Origin: Gemmobacter sp.
GTDB taxonomy: Bacteria > Pseudomonadota > Alphaproteobacteria > Rhodobacterales > Rhodobacteraceae
NCBI GenBank assembly: GCA_003509785.1
Contig: DOMY01000241.1
Span: 1 to 8,863 of the forward strand
Direction: 5' to 3'
Length of the DNA: 8,863 bases
Position numbers and translations under genes: made by a program. Of this stretch, positions 1 through 5,966 are shown piece by piece (position 1 is the first letter of the stretch; each line of letters opens with the position of its first letter). The notes under the pieces are model-generated. The model searched no databases. It worked only from the letters and a program-made list of their open reading frames with translations, and had not been told where the DNA came from.

Positions 1-1
1 G

Positions 2-190
2 CCCATCCGGGTGGCCGCCGCGAAACTGGAAGAAGCCACCGCGATCGGGGCTGATTTCGTCGTGACCGGGATGGAAGAGGCCATGGCCGCCGCCCTGTCC
101 GATGATCCGCCCCGCGCCCTGCCCCAACCCGAAACCCGCCCCGCGCGCAGCCGCACCCGCCCGCCCCGCGCCCCCCGAACGGAGATCTGA
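2..190 (+). CDS. C-terminal end of an unidentified protein (5'-truncated by window edge)
   Basis: An open frame enters from the left edge and ends at a TGA at 188-190, giving 62 visible residues. The first half (PIRVAAAKLEEATAIGADFV, then VTGMEEAMAAAL) looks like the end of an alpha/beta domain: an amphipathic helix, a short strand around ADFVV, then another helix. The last 25 or so residues are a proline- and arginine-rich tail (PPRALPQPETRPARSRTRPP) that is probably disordered. I do not recognise the family from this fragment. The downstream gene starts two bases after this stop, and its GGAG ribosome binding site lies inside this frame, so the two are probably cotranscribed. That the frame is coding is inferred from this spacing and the regular composition of its first half. 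The basic tail could in principle be an unusual C-terminus of a known enzyme. Confidence 0.6.
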   Translation, partial: PIRVAAAKLEEATAIGADFVVTGMEEAMAAALSDDPPRALPQPETRPARSRTRPPRAPRTEI

Positions 191-191
191 T

Positions 192-470
192 ATGCCCACC
201 CGCCGCGAAGATACCGCCGATCTGCTGGAAACCCAGGTTGCCGAACTGAAGGCAGATCTGGCCCGCCTCGCCGCCCTGCTGGCCGACCGGGGCCAGACCG
301 AGGCCGAAACCCTGCGCGATACCGCCCGCGCCGAGGCCGAAAAGCTGCGCGCCAAAGGCGCCGAGGGCGTGGCCCAGGCCGAAGACTGGCTGCGCGGCCA
401 TCCGGGTCAGGCTCTGGGCATCGCGGCGGGGCTCGGTTTCCTGCTGGGCCTCCTGCTCGGCCGCCGCTGA
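192..470 (+). CDS. DUF883 (ElaB/YqjD family) membrane-anchored protein
   Basis: A 92-residue protein with the ElaB/YqjD layout. Residues about 7-65 form a charged Ala/Glu/Arg-rich helical or coiled-coil region (TQVAELKADLARLAALLADR and following). The segment WLRGHPGQALGIAAGLGF is followed by a hydrophobic Gly/Leu segment (about 71-90) and a terminal RR. E. coli ElaB and YqjD end in a very similar tail; there it inserts in the inner membrane while the N-terminus binds ribosomes in stationary phase. Ribosome binding here is transferred from the family, not seen. I chose the ATG at 192 over the in-frame ATG at 102 because GGAGA at 181-185 precedes it with normal spacing, and because the extra 30 residues would be a Pro/Ala-rich overlap with the upstream gene. 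The stop overlaps the next start (TGATG), suggesting translational coupling. Confidence 0.85.
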   Translation: MPTRREDTADLLETQVAELKADLARLAALLADRGQTEAETLRDTARAEAEKLRAKGAEGVAQAEDWLRGHPGQALGIAAGLGFLLGLLLGRR

Positions 471-880
471 TGGAGGGGCTGCTGGCCCTTGCCGTTCAGA
501 CGCTGGCCCGCAATGCCGCCGCCCGCGCCCGCGCCACGGCCCGCCGGGCCACCCTGCTGGCGGTGGCGGGGCTGTGCCTGCTGCTGGCGCTGGGGTTCCT
601 GACTGCGGCCGGCTGGACAGCGCTTGCCCTCTGGCAGGGCAGCCTGCGCGCCTCGCTGATCTTTGCGGGCGGCTTCCTGCTGCTGGCGCTGCTGGTCTGG
701 CTGATCGCCCGCCGCCGCCCCCGCCCCCCGGCCACCACATCCTCGGAGATCGAGGCGCTGCAGGCCCAGGCACAGGCGCTTCTGGCGCAGGCCCCCGACG
801 TGGTCGCGCGCTATCCCGCCCTGCCGCTGCTGGTGGCCTTTCTGGGCGGGCTGGCCGCCGCCATCAGGCTGCGGCGCTAA
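470..880 (+). CDS. YqjE-like phage-holin-superfamily inner-membrane protein
   Basis: A 136-residue membrane protein. It has a basic N-terminal stretch (ARNAAARARATARRAT), two strong hydrophobic segments at about residues 28-50 and 60-81, a basic Pro-rich linker (ARRRPRPPATT), an Ala/Gln-rich helix at about 93-113, and a third weaker hydrophobic stretch at about 116-132 before a basic end (RLRR). This fits the holin superfamily to which E. coli YqjE belongs. YqjE is encoded directly after YqjD there, as here. The ATG shares its A with the TGA of the DUF883 gene and no good Shine-Dalgarno is visible, so translation probably depends on coupling. The holin name is a family label; there are no lysis genes nearby. 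The stop lies three bases from the stop of the convergent rluA gene. Confidence 0.75.
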   Translation: MEGLLALAVQTLARNAAARARATARRATLLAVAGLCLLLALGFLTAAGWTALALWQGSLRASLIFAGGFLLLALLVWLIARRRPRPPATTSSEIEALQAQAQALLAQAPDVVARYPALPLLVAFLGGLAAAIRLRR

Positions 881-883
881 GGG

Positions 884-1537
884 CTAGAACGGCACCGGCG
901 CCGAAAAGGTGATGCTTTTGCCGGTTTCGGGATGCCGTAGCCGCAGGCTTTCGGCATGGAGCATCATGCGCGGGTAATCCTCGCGCGCCGGTCCTTCGGC
1001 ATAGATCAGATCCCCCAGGATCGGATGCCCCAGCGCCAGCATATGCACCCGCAGCTGATGGCTGCGCCCGGTCTGCGGCATCAGCCGCACCCTTGTGGTC
1101 TTGCCATCATGGCGGATCACCCGCCAGTCGGTGACGGCAGGCTTGCCCTGTTCGTGGTTCACATGCTGGCGCGGCCGGTTCGGCCAATCCACGCACAAAG
1201 GCAGATCCACCGTACCCTCTTTCGGCTCCAGATGCCCCCAGAGCCGCGCGATATAGATCTTCTTCGTCTGCCGTTTTTCGAACTGCTGCCCCAGATTGCC
1301 CTGCGCCGCCTTGGTCAGCGCAAAGACCATCACGCCGGATGTATCGCAATCCAGCCGATGCACCAGCAGCACCTCGGGGAATACCCGGCGCAGGCGGTCG
1401 ATCAGGCAATCTTCCTTGCCCGGGTCCTTGCCCGGCACCGACAAAAGCCCCGCCGGCTTGTTCACGATCAACAGCGCCGAATCGTGGTGCAGGATGTCCA
1501 GCGGCACATCCGGCGGGTTGTATTCATAGGGCGGCAT
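884..1537 (-). CDS. rluA: RluA-family dual-specificity 23S rRNA U746 / tRNA U32 pseudouridine synthase
   Basis: A 217-residue protein, close to E. coli RluA (219). It isomerises uridine to pseudouridine in RNA. Visible marks are the N-terminal YNPP segment, NKPAGLLSVPG (about 26-36), the catalytic motif HRLDCDTSG with the expected nucleophile Asp63, VDLPLCVDWPNRPRQ in the middle, and QTGRSHQLRVHMLALGHPIL near the C-terminus. The WPNRP and GRSHQLRVHMLALGHPILGD stretches match RluA itself closely rather than RluC or RluD, and no S4 domain precedes the catalytic core. This makes the U746/U32 specificity likely but not proven. It is the last gene of a minus-strand operon: its ATG overlaps by one base the TGA of the methyltransferase gene, and it has only a weak ribosome binding site, so it is probably translationally coupled. 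Termination must occur inside or beyond the convergent YqjE-like gene. Confidence 0.93.
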   Translation of the reverse strand: MPPYEYNPPDVPLDILHHDSALLIVNKPAGLLSVPGKDPGKEDCLIDRLRRVFPEVLLVHRLDCDTSGVMVFALTKAAQGNLGQQFEKRQTKKIYIARLWGHLEPKEGTVDLPLCVDWPNRPRQHVNHEQGKPAVTDWRVIRHDGKTTRVRLMPQTGRSHQLRVHMLALGHPILGDLIYAEGPAREDYPRMMLHAESLRLRHPETGKSITFSAPVPF

Positions 1538-2433
1538 CAGGCGATCCCATGCCCCGCCGCCTTCAGCTGCCGCGCCAGCTCTGCGATATGCGCAGGCCCC
1601 ACATCGCAGCAGCCGCCCACGATGGTGGCCCCCTGTGCCACCCAGCCCATTGCGGAATCGGCGTATTTTTCCGGCGTCAGGTCATGGCGGTGGGTCAGCT
1701 CGGCCACCGTCGGCGCATCCGCCAGAAACCCGTCGGAAATATGGGTAAACCCGTTGGCATAGGCCCCGAAGGGCTTGCCAAAGCTGCCCAGAACCGCAAG
1801 CGCATCGCCCATCGCCTCCGGGACAGAACAATTCGCCAGCACCGCCGCCGGCTGATAGGTTTCCACCAGCCGCCGCAAATCTTCCAGCGGCTCGCCCGAG
1901 CGCAGCAGATGCCCCTGCCGGTCATGCACCGACACCGAAAGCCAGACCGGCAACCCCGCCTGCACCGCCCCTTTCAGGGCGCCTTCGGCCTGTGCCACGG
2001 TCGACAGCGTTTCCAGCAGGATGAAATCGACATGCGGCGCCAGCAGTTGCGCCACCTCGGCCACCTTGGGCGCGGCCTCGTCCACCGGCAGCACCACATC
2101 ATCGCGATAGGTGGCAACCAGCGGCCCGATGGAGCCTGCGATCCGCCCCGATCCATGCGTCGCCCGCGCCGCCTTTGCCGCCTCCAGCGCGGCCATGTGC
2201 AGCGCCGTGAACTGGTCATCCAGCCCGAAGCGCAGCAGCCGGTCATGATGGATGGCATAGGTATTCGTCGTGGCAATGGTGGCGCCCGCAGCGAAGTAAT
2301 CATCATGGATCGCCCGCACCAGCCCGGGATGATCCAGCATCACCCGCGTGGCCCACAGGGGCGAGGGCGCATCGCCCGACCGGGCCACCAGTTCCTGCCC
2401 CATGCCGCCGTCAAGAAGGCTGATCTGTGCCAT
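1537..2433 (-). CDS. Homocysteine S-methyltransferase family protein (MmuM/BHMT-like)
   Basis: A 298-residue Zn-dependent methyltransferase of the Pfam S-methyl_trans type. Such enzymes transfer a methyl group from S-methylmethionine, S-adenosylmethionine or betaine to homocysteine, giving methionine. Visible motifs are LLDGGMGQEL at the N-terminus, TNTY (about 56-59), GSIGP (100-104), ILLET (138-142), ANCSVPE with Cys202, and GGCCDVGP with Cys275-Cys276. The three cysteines are the expected zinc ligands. The length resembles MmuM (about 310), and there is no cobalamin domain, so this is not MetH. GGGAG (complement of 2440-2444) lies six bases before the ATG, within the end of the LysE gene. 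It sits between a LysE-type exporter and rluA in one operon. No mmuP-type permease is seen, so the methyl donor is unknown; a BHMT-like or other thiol-methylating role is possible. Confidence 0.87.
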   Translation of the reverse strand: MAQISLLDGGMGQELVARSGDAPSPLWATRVMLDHPGLVRAIHDDYFAAGATIATTNTYAIHHDRLLRFGLDDQFTALHMAALEAAKAARATHGSGRIAGSIGPLVATYRDDVVLPVDEAAPKVAEVAQLLAPHVDFILLETLSTVAQAEGALKGAVQAGLPVWLSVSVHDRQGHLLRSGEPLEDLRRLVETYQPAAVLANCSVPEAMGDALAVLGSFGKPFGAYANGFTHISDGFLADAPTVAELTHRHDLTPEKYADSAMGWVAQGATIVGGCCDVGPAHIAELARQLKAAGHGIA

Positions 2434-2436
2434 TGC

Positions 2437-3060
2437 TCACTCCCATACCAACCGCAGTGCAAGGCCGCCGAACATCAGCGCCGCCACCCGGTTCAAAATT
2501 CCCATCCGTGCGCCCAGACGCCGCCCGGCCATCCCGGCCAGCGCGCCATAGCCCGCCGTTATCATCGTGCCCGTCACGGTAAACACCGCCCCCAGGATCA
2601 GGATCTGCTGCCAGACCGGCCCGCGCGCCGCATCGGTGAACTGCGGCAGAAAGGCCAGCACGAACAGTGCAACCTTGGGATTCAGGGCATTGGTCACAAA
2701 CCCGCGCCACAGCGCAGCCATCGCTCCACGCTCGCCCCGGCCCGCAACCGCATCGCCGCGCGACCGCCAGCTTTTCCACGCCAGCCACAGCAGATAGCCC
2801 GCGCCCGCCCATTTCAGCCCCAGCAGCGCCGCCGGATGCGCGGCGATCAGCGCGCTGATCCCCAGCGCCGCCAGCCCCACATGCCACAAACCGCCCAAGC
2901 CCACGCCCAGCCCCGCCACCGCACCGGCGCGCGGCCCGCCGGCAATGCCGCTGGCCGTGGCAAACATCACATCCGCACCGGGCGTCAGGTTCAGCACGAT
3001 CCCGGCAGCCAGAAAGGCGGCCAGATCGGCAGGCGGCACAAGGGCAAGGATATCCATCAT
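2437..3060 (-). CDS. LysE/RhtB family amino-acid exporter
   Basis: A 207-residue integral membrane protein of the LysE translocator family, which exports amino acids such as lysine, threonine, homoserine or their analogues. The family signature NLTPGAD lies at 24-30 after a first hydrophobic segment. The second conserved block, GFVTNALNPKVALFVLAFLP, is at about 120-139, and about six hydrophobic segments are spread over the length. The first of two adjacent ATGs is preferred because AGGAT lies about 10 bases upstream; the second would shorten it by one residue. It is the first gene of a minus-strand operon: its stop is three bases before the methyltransferase start and carries that gene's ribosome binding site. 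The substrate cannot be read from sequence. Export of methionine, homocysteine or homoserine would suit the neighbour, but this is inference. Confidence 0.87.
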   Translation of the reverse strand: MMDILALVPPADLAAFLAAGIVLNLTPGADVMFATASGIAGGPRAGAVAGLGVGLGGLWHVGLAALGISALIAAHPAALLGLKWAGAGYLLWLAWKSWRSRGDAVAGRGERGAMAALWRGFVTNALNPKVALFVLAFLPQFTDAARGPVWQQILILGAVFTVTGTMITAGYGALAGMAGRRLGARMGILNRVAALMFGGLALRLVWE

Positions 3061-3103
3061 CGCCGCACAATCCTACTGCACCCGCCAAAGATCAAGACCG
3101 GGT

Positions 3104-3132
3104 TTGACAGCGCCCTCCCGCCCCGCCATCCT
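3104..3132 (+). promoter_or_regulatory. Candidate sigma70-type promoter for the VOC gene
   Basis: A perfect TTGACA lies at 3104-3109. A 17-base spacer leads to CATCCT at 3127-3132, which matches the -10 consensus at only three of six positions. A start of transcription near 3139 would leave a leader of about 14 bases containing the GGAGA ribosome binding site. The element lies in the 92-base gap between divergent genes, where a promoter for the LysE operon is also expected but not clearly visible. The weak -10 limits confidence. Confidence 0.4.
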
Positions 3133-3152
3133 CCCCACAACCGGAGACGCAG

Positions 3153-3590
3153 ATGGATCACGATACAGCCCCCGCCCCTGCCATGGCCCATGCGCTGACC
3201 GGGCTGGGGCTCAACCTGCTGTGCCGCGATGTGGCGCGCGAAACCGCGTTTCTCTGTGCGGTCTTCGGCATGACGGCGCATCAGGCCGGGCGCGATTTCG
3301 CGCTGATGCGCACCGGCACCCAGCTGTTCCAGCTGCATTCCGACGGCAGCTTTGCCGCCCATCCGCTGGCCGCGCTGCTGCCTGAAACCCCACCGCGCGG
3401 CGCGGGAATCGAATTGCGGCTTTATGATATCGACCCGGATATGGCCTGCACCCGCGCCGCCCAACATCCCGATACCATGATCCTGCAACCGCCCACCGAC
3501 AAGCCCGGCCATGCCCTGCGCGAGGCGGTGATCCTCAGCCCCGAAGGCTATGCCTGGGTGCCCTCCCGCCGGATTCACCCCTCGGTCTGA
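3153..3590 (+). CDS. VOC family (glyoxalase/bleomycin-resistance/dioxygenase fold) protein
   Basis: A 145-residue protein with one vicinal-oxygen-chelate unit of two beta-alpha-beta-beta-beta modules. Module one starts at GLGLNLLCRDVARETAFLCA and continues through FGMTAHQAGRDFALMRTGTQ to LFQLHSD. Module two begins near GIELRLYDIDPDMACTRAAQ and ends in AVILSPEGYAWVP. This matches small stand-alone VOC proteins. Possible metal ligands are His62 and Glu87, but a full ligand set is not evident, so it may be a non-metal or binding member. GGAGA ends five bases before the ATG. It is a single-gene unit behind a candidate promoter, divergent from the LysE operon. Its last 16 bases overlap the end of the convergent glpR-like gene. 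Its substrate is unknown. Confidence 0.72.
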   Translation: MDHDTAPAPAMAHALTGLGLNLLCRDVARETAFLCAVFGMTAHQAGRDFALMRTGTQLFQLHSDGSFAAHPLAALLPETPPRGAGIELRLYDIDPDMACTRAAQHPDTMILQPPTDKPGHALREAVILSPEGYAWVPSRRIHPSV

Positions 3591-4348
3591 GAGGCGACAT
3601 GCACTTCGGTGCCCCATTCGGCACAACGCGCCATCAGCGGTTCGGGCAGCGGCAGATCGGTGAAGATGGCATCCACATCGGCCAGGCTGGCCAGCCTGGC
3701 AGGCGCACTGCGCTGCAGCTTTGACGCATCGGTAACCAGAAACACCTTCCGCGCCTGCCGGATGATCGCCCGGCTCACCCGCACCTCGGCCAGATCATAG
3801 TCCAGCAGATCGCCATCCGGGTCGATGGCGGATGTGCCGATCACCCCGTAATCCACCTTGAACTGCGCCATGAACTCGCTGGTCAGATCGCCCACCAGCC
3901 CGCCATCCGACCGGCGCAAGGCCCCCCCCGCCACCATGATCTCGCACGAGGCATTGGCGACCAGGATATTGGCCACATTCATGTTGTTGGTCACCACGCT
4001 GATCTGCCGGTGGTTCAGCAATTCGCGCGCCACCGCCTCTGTCGTGGTGCCGATGTTCAGGATCATCGAACAATTGTCGGGGATCGCCCGCGCGCAGGCC
4101 CGCCCGATCGCCGCCTTGGCGGCATCATTCATGCCGCGCCGTTCCTCATAGCCGATGTTGCTGACGCCGGTGCGGATCACCGCGCCGCCATGCACCCGGT
4201 CCAGGTGGCCCGCCTCTGCCATCTCGGTCAGGTCGCGGCGGATCGTCTGCAACGTCACGCCAAAGCGTTCCGCCAGCGTTTCCACCACCACCCGGCCTTC
4301 GCTGCGCGCGATGGCCAGAATCTCGCTTTGCCGAAAGCTCAGAACCAA
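3575..4348 (-). CDS. glpR: DeoR/GlpR family transcriptional repressor, GlpR-like
   Basis: A 257-residue regulator with an N-terminal DeoR winged helix-turn-helix (LAERFGVTLQTIRRDLTEMA, about 26-45; then HGGAV at 53-57) and a C-terminal sugar-phosphate-sensing domain. The latter shows NIGTTTEAVARELLNH (98-113), VVTNNMNVANIL, GGALRRSDGGLVGD and DYGVIGTSAIDPDGDLLDYD. These blocks follow E. coli GlpR closely, so glycerol-3-phosphate is the likely effector. The start is a TTG, supported by AAGGAG (complement of 4356-4361) seven bases upstream; no in-frame ATG fits better. It lies 88 bases downstream of msrC on the same strand and may be cotranscribed or have its own weak promoter. No glpD, glpK or glycerol-phosphate transporter is in the window, so its targets lie elsewhere or it senses another sugar phosphate. 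Confidence 0.87.
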   Translation of the reverse strand: MVLSFRQSEILAIARSEGRVVVETLAERFGVTLQTIRRDLTEMAEAGHLDRVHGGAVIRTGVSNIGYEERRGMNDAAKAAIGRACARAIPDNCSMILNIGTTTEAVARELLNHRQISVVTNNMNVANILVANASCEIMVAGGALRRSDGGLVGDLTSEFMAQFKVDYGVIGTSAIDPDGDLLDYDLAEVRVSRAIIRQARKVFLVTDASKLQRSAPARLASLADVDAIFTDLPLPEPLMARCAEWGTEVHVASQTEG

Positions 4349-4355
4349 GACCGAT

Positions 4356-4361
4356 CTCCTT
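4356..4361 (-). promoter_or_regulatory. Strong Shine-Dalgarno that fixes the TTG start of the glpR-like gene
   Basis: The complement reads AAGGAG, seven bases before the TTG at 4348-4346. It is one of the best ribosome binding sites in the window and is the main reason to accept the rare start codon. Confidence 0.75.
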
Positions 4362-4436
4362 GATACCCGTCACATCACTATGGCGGCCCTCCGGCCACCG
4401 CACCCGTTTTACGCGGCCCGCGGCCCGCCCCGTCGC

Positions 4437-4895
4437 TTAAGCGGCATCGCGGAACACCCGCGCCAGAATGGCCGTCAGCTGCGCCGCATCCTCTTCGGTA
4501 AAGGCCGCCGGTGTATTGCTGTCCAGATCCAGTACCCCCAGCAGCTGCCCCGCCCCGTTCCACACCGGCAGCACCAGCTCTGCCCGCGTGGTAGAGCTGC
4601 AGGCGATATGATCCGGAAAGGCATCGACATCCGGCACCAGCTGCACCTGCCCCGTGCGCGCCGCAGCACCACAGACGCCCCGCGCGAAGGGGATCACCAG
4701 ACAGCCATGCCCGCCCTGATAAGGCCCGATCTTCAACAGCTCTGGCCCGACCACCCGGTAGAACCCGGTCCAGTCGCTCAGCGGATGGCCATGATGGATC
4801 TCGCAGACCACCGTGGCCATCAGCGCCACGATATCCGTCTCGCCATGGCACAGGGCCTCGATCTGCTGCGAAAGCGCGGTGTAATCGGCGGTCAT
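4437..4895 (-). CDS. msrC: Free methionine-(R)-sulfoxide reductase, GAF-domain (fRMsr)
   Basis: A 152-residue single GAF-domain protein that reduces free methionine-R-sulfoxide to methionine, repairing oxidised free methionine in the cytoplasm. It aligns along its length with E. coli MsrC/YebR: WTGFYRV near 42-48, IGPYQG, then GHGCLVIPFARGVCGAA, DAFPDHIACSSTTRAELVLP and GVLDLDSNTPAAFTEED. The three family cysteines are present as Cys65, Cys75 and Cys99. The open frame extends upstream to 5051, but I chose the ATG at 4895. AGGAG (complement of 4901-4905) lies five bases before it, homology starts there, and the extension would run into the divergent gene. It is transcribed away from the STAS gene and toward glpR. 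E. coli YebR is slightly longer (165), the difference being mainly at the C-terminus. Confidence 0.92.
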   Translation of the reverse strand: MTADYTALSQQIEALCHGETDIVALMATVVCEIHHGHPLSDWTGFYRVVGPELLKIGPYQGGHGCLVIPFARGVCGAAARTGQVQLVPDVDAFPDHIACSSTTRAELVLPVWNGAGQLLGVLDLDSNTPAAFTEEDAAQLTAILARVFRDAA

Positions 4896-5029
4896 GGGAT
4901 CTCCTGCTTGGCTTTTCCATTCAATATGCAAATGCGGGCGCCCCGGAAAGCCCGGCTTTTGCAGGGCTGCTAACCGGATGCTAACTTCCGGGCTCCAGAA
5001 TGGGCCGATCACAAGCAAGGACGCCCCAG
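4896..5029. promoter_or_regulatory. Divergent regulatory region between msrC and the STAS gene
   Basis: This 134-base gap must hold the promoters of both genes. On the plus strand TTGCAG (4959-4964), a 17-base spacer and TAACTT (4982-4987) form a weak sigma70-like candidate; on the minus strand CATATT (complement of 4924-4929) could be a -10. Two exact GCTAAC hexamers at 4969-4974 and 4980-4985 are spaced 11 bases, one helical turn, and overlap the plus-strand candidate. An inverted pair CCCGGAA (4942-4948) and TTCCGGG (4986-4992) is also present. All are candidates only. Confidence 0.35.
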
Positions 5030-5365
5030 ATGGATCTTTTGGCCAAACCAACGCCCGAACACCTTGTGGTCCAGGTGCTGGCAGACCGCATAGATGCCGC
5101 AGGCGCGATCCGGTTCAAGGATGGGATGCGCGAAATCACCCAGCGCAGCAGTGGCCCGGTCTTGCTGGATCTGTCGCAGGTCCGGTTTCTGGACAGTTCG
5201 GGTCTGGGCGCCGTGGTTGCGGTGATGAAACTGCTGGGCCCCGACCGGCGGCTGGAACTGGCCCGCCTCACCCCCGCCGTGCAAAAGGTGTTCCGCCTGA
5301 CGCGGATGGATTCCATCTTCACCATCCATGAAACCCTGCCCGAAGGCGCGCCTCATGCCCGCTGA
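5030..5365 (+). CDS. STAS-domain anti-sigma factor antagonist (RsbV/SpoIIAA-like)
   Basis: A 111-residue single STAS-domain protein. In partner-switching systems such proteins bind an RsbW/SpoIIAB-type kinase, are inactivated by phosphorylation on a conserved serine, and release the kinase's other partner when dephosphorylated. The core motif PVLLDLSQVRFLDSSGLGAV spans about 43-62, with Ser56 the candidate phosphorylation site after Asp55. The C-terminal strand-helix RRLELARLTPAVQKVFRLTR is also typical. The ATG at 5030 is preferred to the one at 5000 because AAGGA (5017-5021) precedes it with eight-base spacing and the extra ten residues are not family-like. Its end overlaps the HATPase start by 11 bases. 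No sigma factor or PP2C/SpoIIE phosphatase is next to it, so the controlled output is unknown. Confidence 0.85.
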   Translation: MDLLAKPTPEHLVVQVLADRIDAAGAIRFKDGMREITQRSSGPVLLDLSQVRFLDSSGLGAVVAVMKLLGPDRRLELARLTPAVQKVFRLTRMDSIFTIHETLPEGAPHAR

Positions 5366-5840
5366 TGCGGCGGTCATGCCGCAGCAGGCGCCGCCCCTGC
5401 AGCTGTGCCTGCGGGCCGATCCGCTGGCGGTGCGCCACACGCTGGCCCGGGTGATGGCCGATCCGCTGCTGGCCCGGCTTGACCCCGATTTGCGCGACCG
5501 GGCAGAAATCCTGCTGGCAGAGGTGCTGAACAACATCGTCGAACATGCCTATGCAGGCCAGCCCGGCCCGATCCGCCTGTGCATTGGCCCAAACCCCACC
5601 GGCCTGCTGATCCTGGCAGAGGATGAAGGCCGCCCGATGCCCGCCGCCCGCCTGCCCCCCGGCGATCTGCCGCCGCTGACCGGCGATCTGCCGGAAGGCG
5701 GCTTTGGCTGGTGCTTGATTCGCAGCCTCGCCACCAGCCTCACCTATCGGCGCGGCCCGAACGGCAATTGCCTGACCCTCATCCTGCCCATCAACGATTC
5801 CGCAGATTCGGCCGGATTGGCGCGCAGTCAGAAAAACTGA
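5355..5840 (+). CDS. RsbW/SpoIIAB-like HATPase serine kinase (anti-sigma or partner-switching kinase)
   Basis: A 161-residue GHKL ATPase of the HATPase_c_2 type. The N box reads AEILLAEVLNNIVEHAY, with Glu56 and Asn60 expected to hold magnesium. The G1 box is AEDEGRPM with Asp90 and Gly92, and the glycine-rich lid is EGGFGWCLIRSL (114-125), followed by NCLTLILP. There is no histidine kinase dimerisation domain, so it fits a serine kinase acting on the adjacent STAS protein. The ATG at 5355 was chosen because AAGG (5343-5346) lies eight bases before it; the upstream ATG at 5328 lacks such a site. The genes overlap by 11 bases, which favours balanced production of the two partners. The N-terminal 15 residues and C-terminal 14 are weakly conserved. 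Whether it sequesters a sigma factor or another partner is unknown. Confidence 0.83.
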   Translation: MPADAAVMPQQAPPLQLCLRADPLAVRHTLARVMADPLLARLDPDLRDRAEILLAEVLNNIVEHAYAGQPGPIRLCIGPNPTGLLILAEDEGRPMPAARLPPGDLPPLTGDLPEGGFGWCLIRSLATSLTYRRGPNGNCLTLILPINDSADSAGLARSQKN

Positions 5841-5883
5841 CACGATCTCGCCGCTTTTCCCCCGCAAATCCGCCCGCCGAATC

Positions 5884-5912
5884 CGTCACAAGCAGACCTG
5901 TAGCTGCATAAG
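5884..5912 (+). promoter_or_regulatory. Weak promoter candidate for the GGT-like gene
   Basis: CATAAG at 5907-5912 matches four of six -10 positions and is preceded by TG. The -35 region near 5884-5890 (around GTCACA) is poor. A start about six or seven bases downstream of the -10 would fall at 5918-5919, exactly where the first leader stem begins. That coincidence is suggestive but not proof. Confidence 0.28.
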
Positions 5913-5917
5913 GCTTC

Positions 5918-5964
5918 CCTCGGCGCCGCGAGCCATTGCCCCCACCCAGATCGTGGCGCCGAGG
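5918..5964 (+). repeat. Inverted repeat / strong stem-loop in the leader of the GGT-like gene
   Basis: Arms at 5918-5931 and 5951-5964 pair over 14 positions, 13 Watson-Crick and one G-T, around a 19-base loop. The outer ten bases (CCTCGGCGCC and GGCGCCGAGG) are perfect complements. No T tract follows, so it is not a classic intrinsic terminator, though it could still end transcription of the upstream STAS/HATPase pair, whose stop is 77 bases away. It could equally be a 5' leader structure. Confidence 0.7.
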
Positions 5965-5966
5965 CA

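Noticed and set aside
470..880. A phage lysis holin
   Set aside because: No endolysin or other phage genes are nearby, and pairing with a YqjD-type gene points to the bacterial YqjE group of the holin superfamily.
956..1762. A 268-codon plus-strand open frame
   Set aside because: It is antisense to rluA and the end of the methyltransferase gene, with His/Gln/Arg-rich shadow composition.
1339..3198. A 619-codon plus-strand open frame
   Set aside because: It lies antisense to rluA, the methyltransferase and the LysE gene, all clearly recognised. Its translation is rich in His, Arg, Pro and Gln with no domain pattern, as expected for a shadow frame in GC-rich DNA.
4413..4428. Tandem GCGGCCC repeats between msrC and glpR as a terminator
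   Set aside because: The repeat gives only a four-base-pair stem and no T tract, typical of random GC-rich sequence.
4437..5051. A longer version of msrC starting at 5051
   Set aside because: The extra 52 residues are unlike the family and cross the divergent gene's start and promoter region. A good ribosome binding site supports the ATG at 4895.
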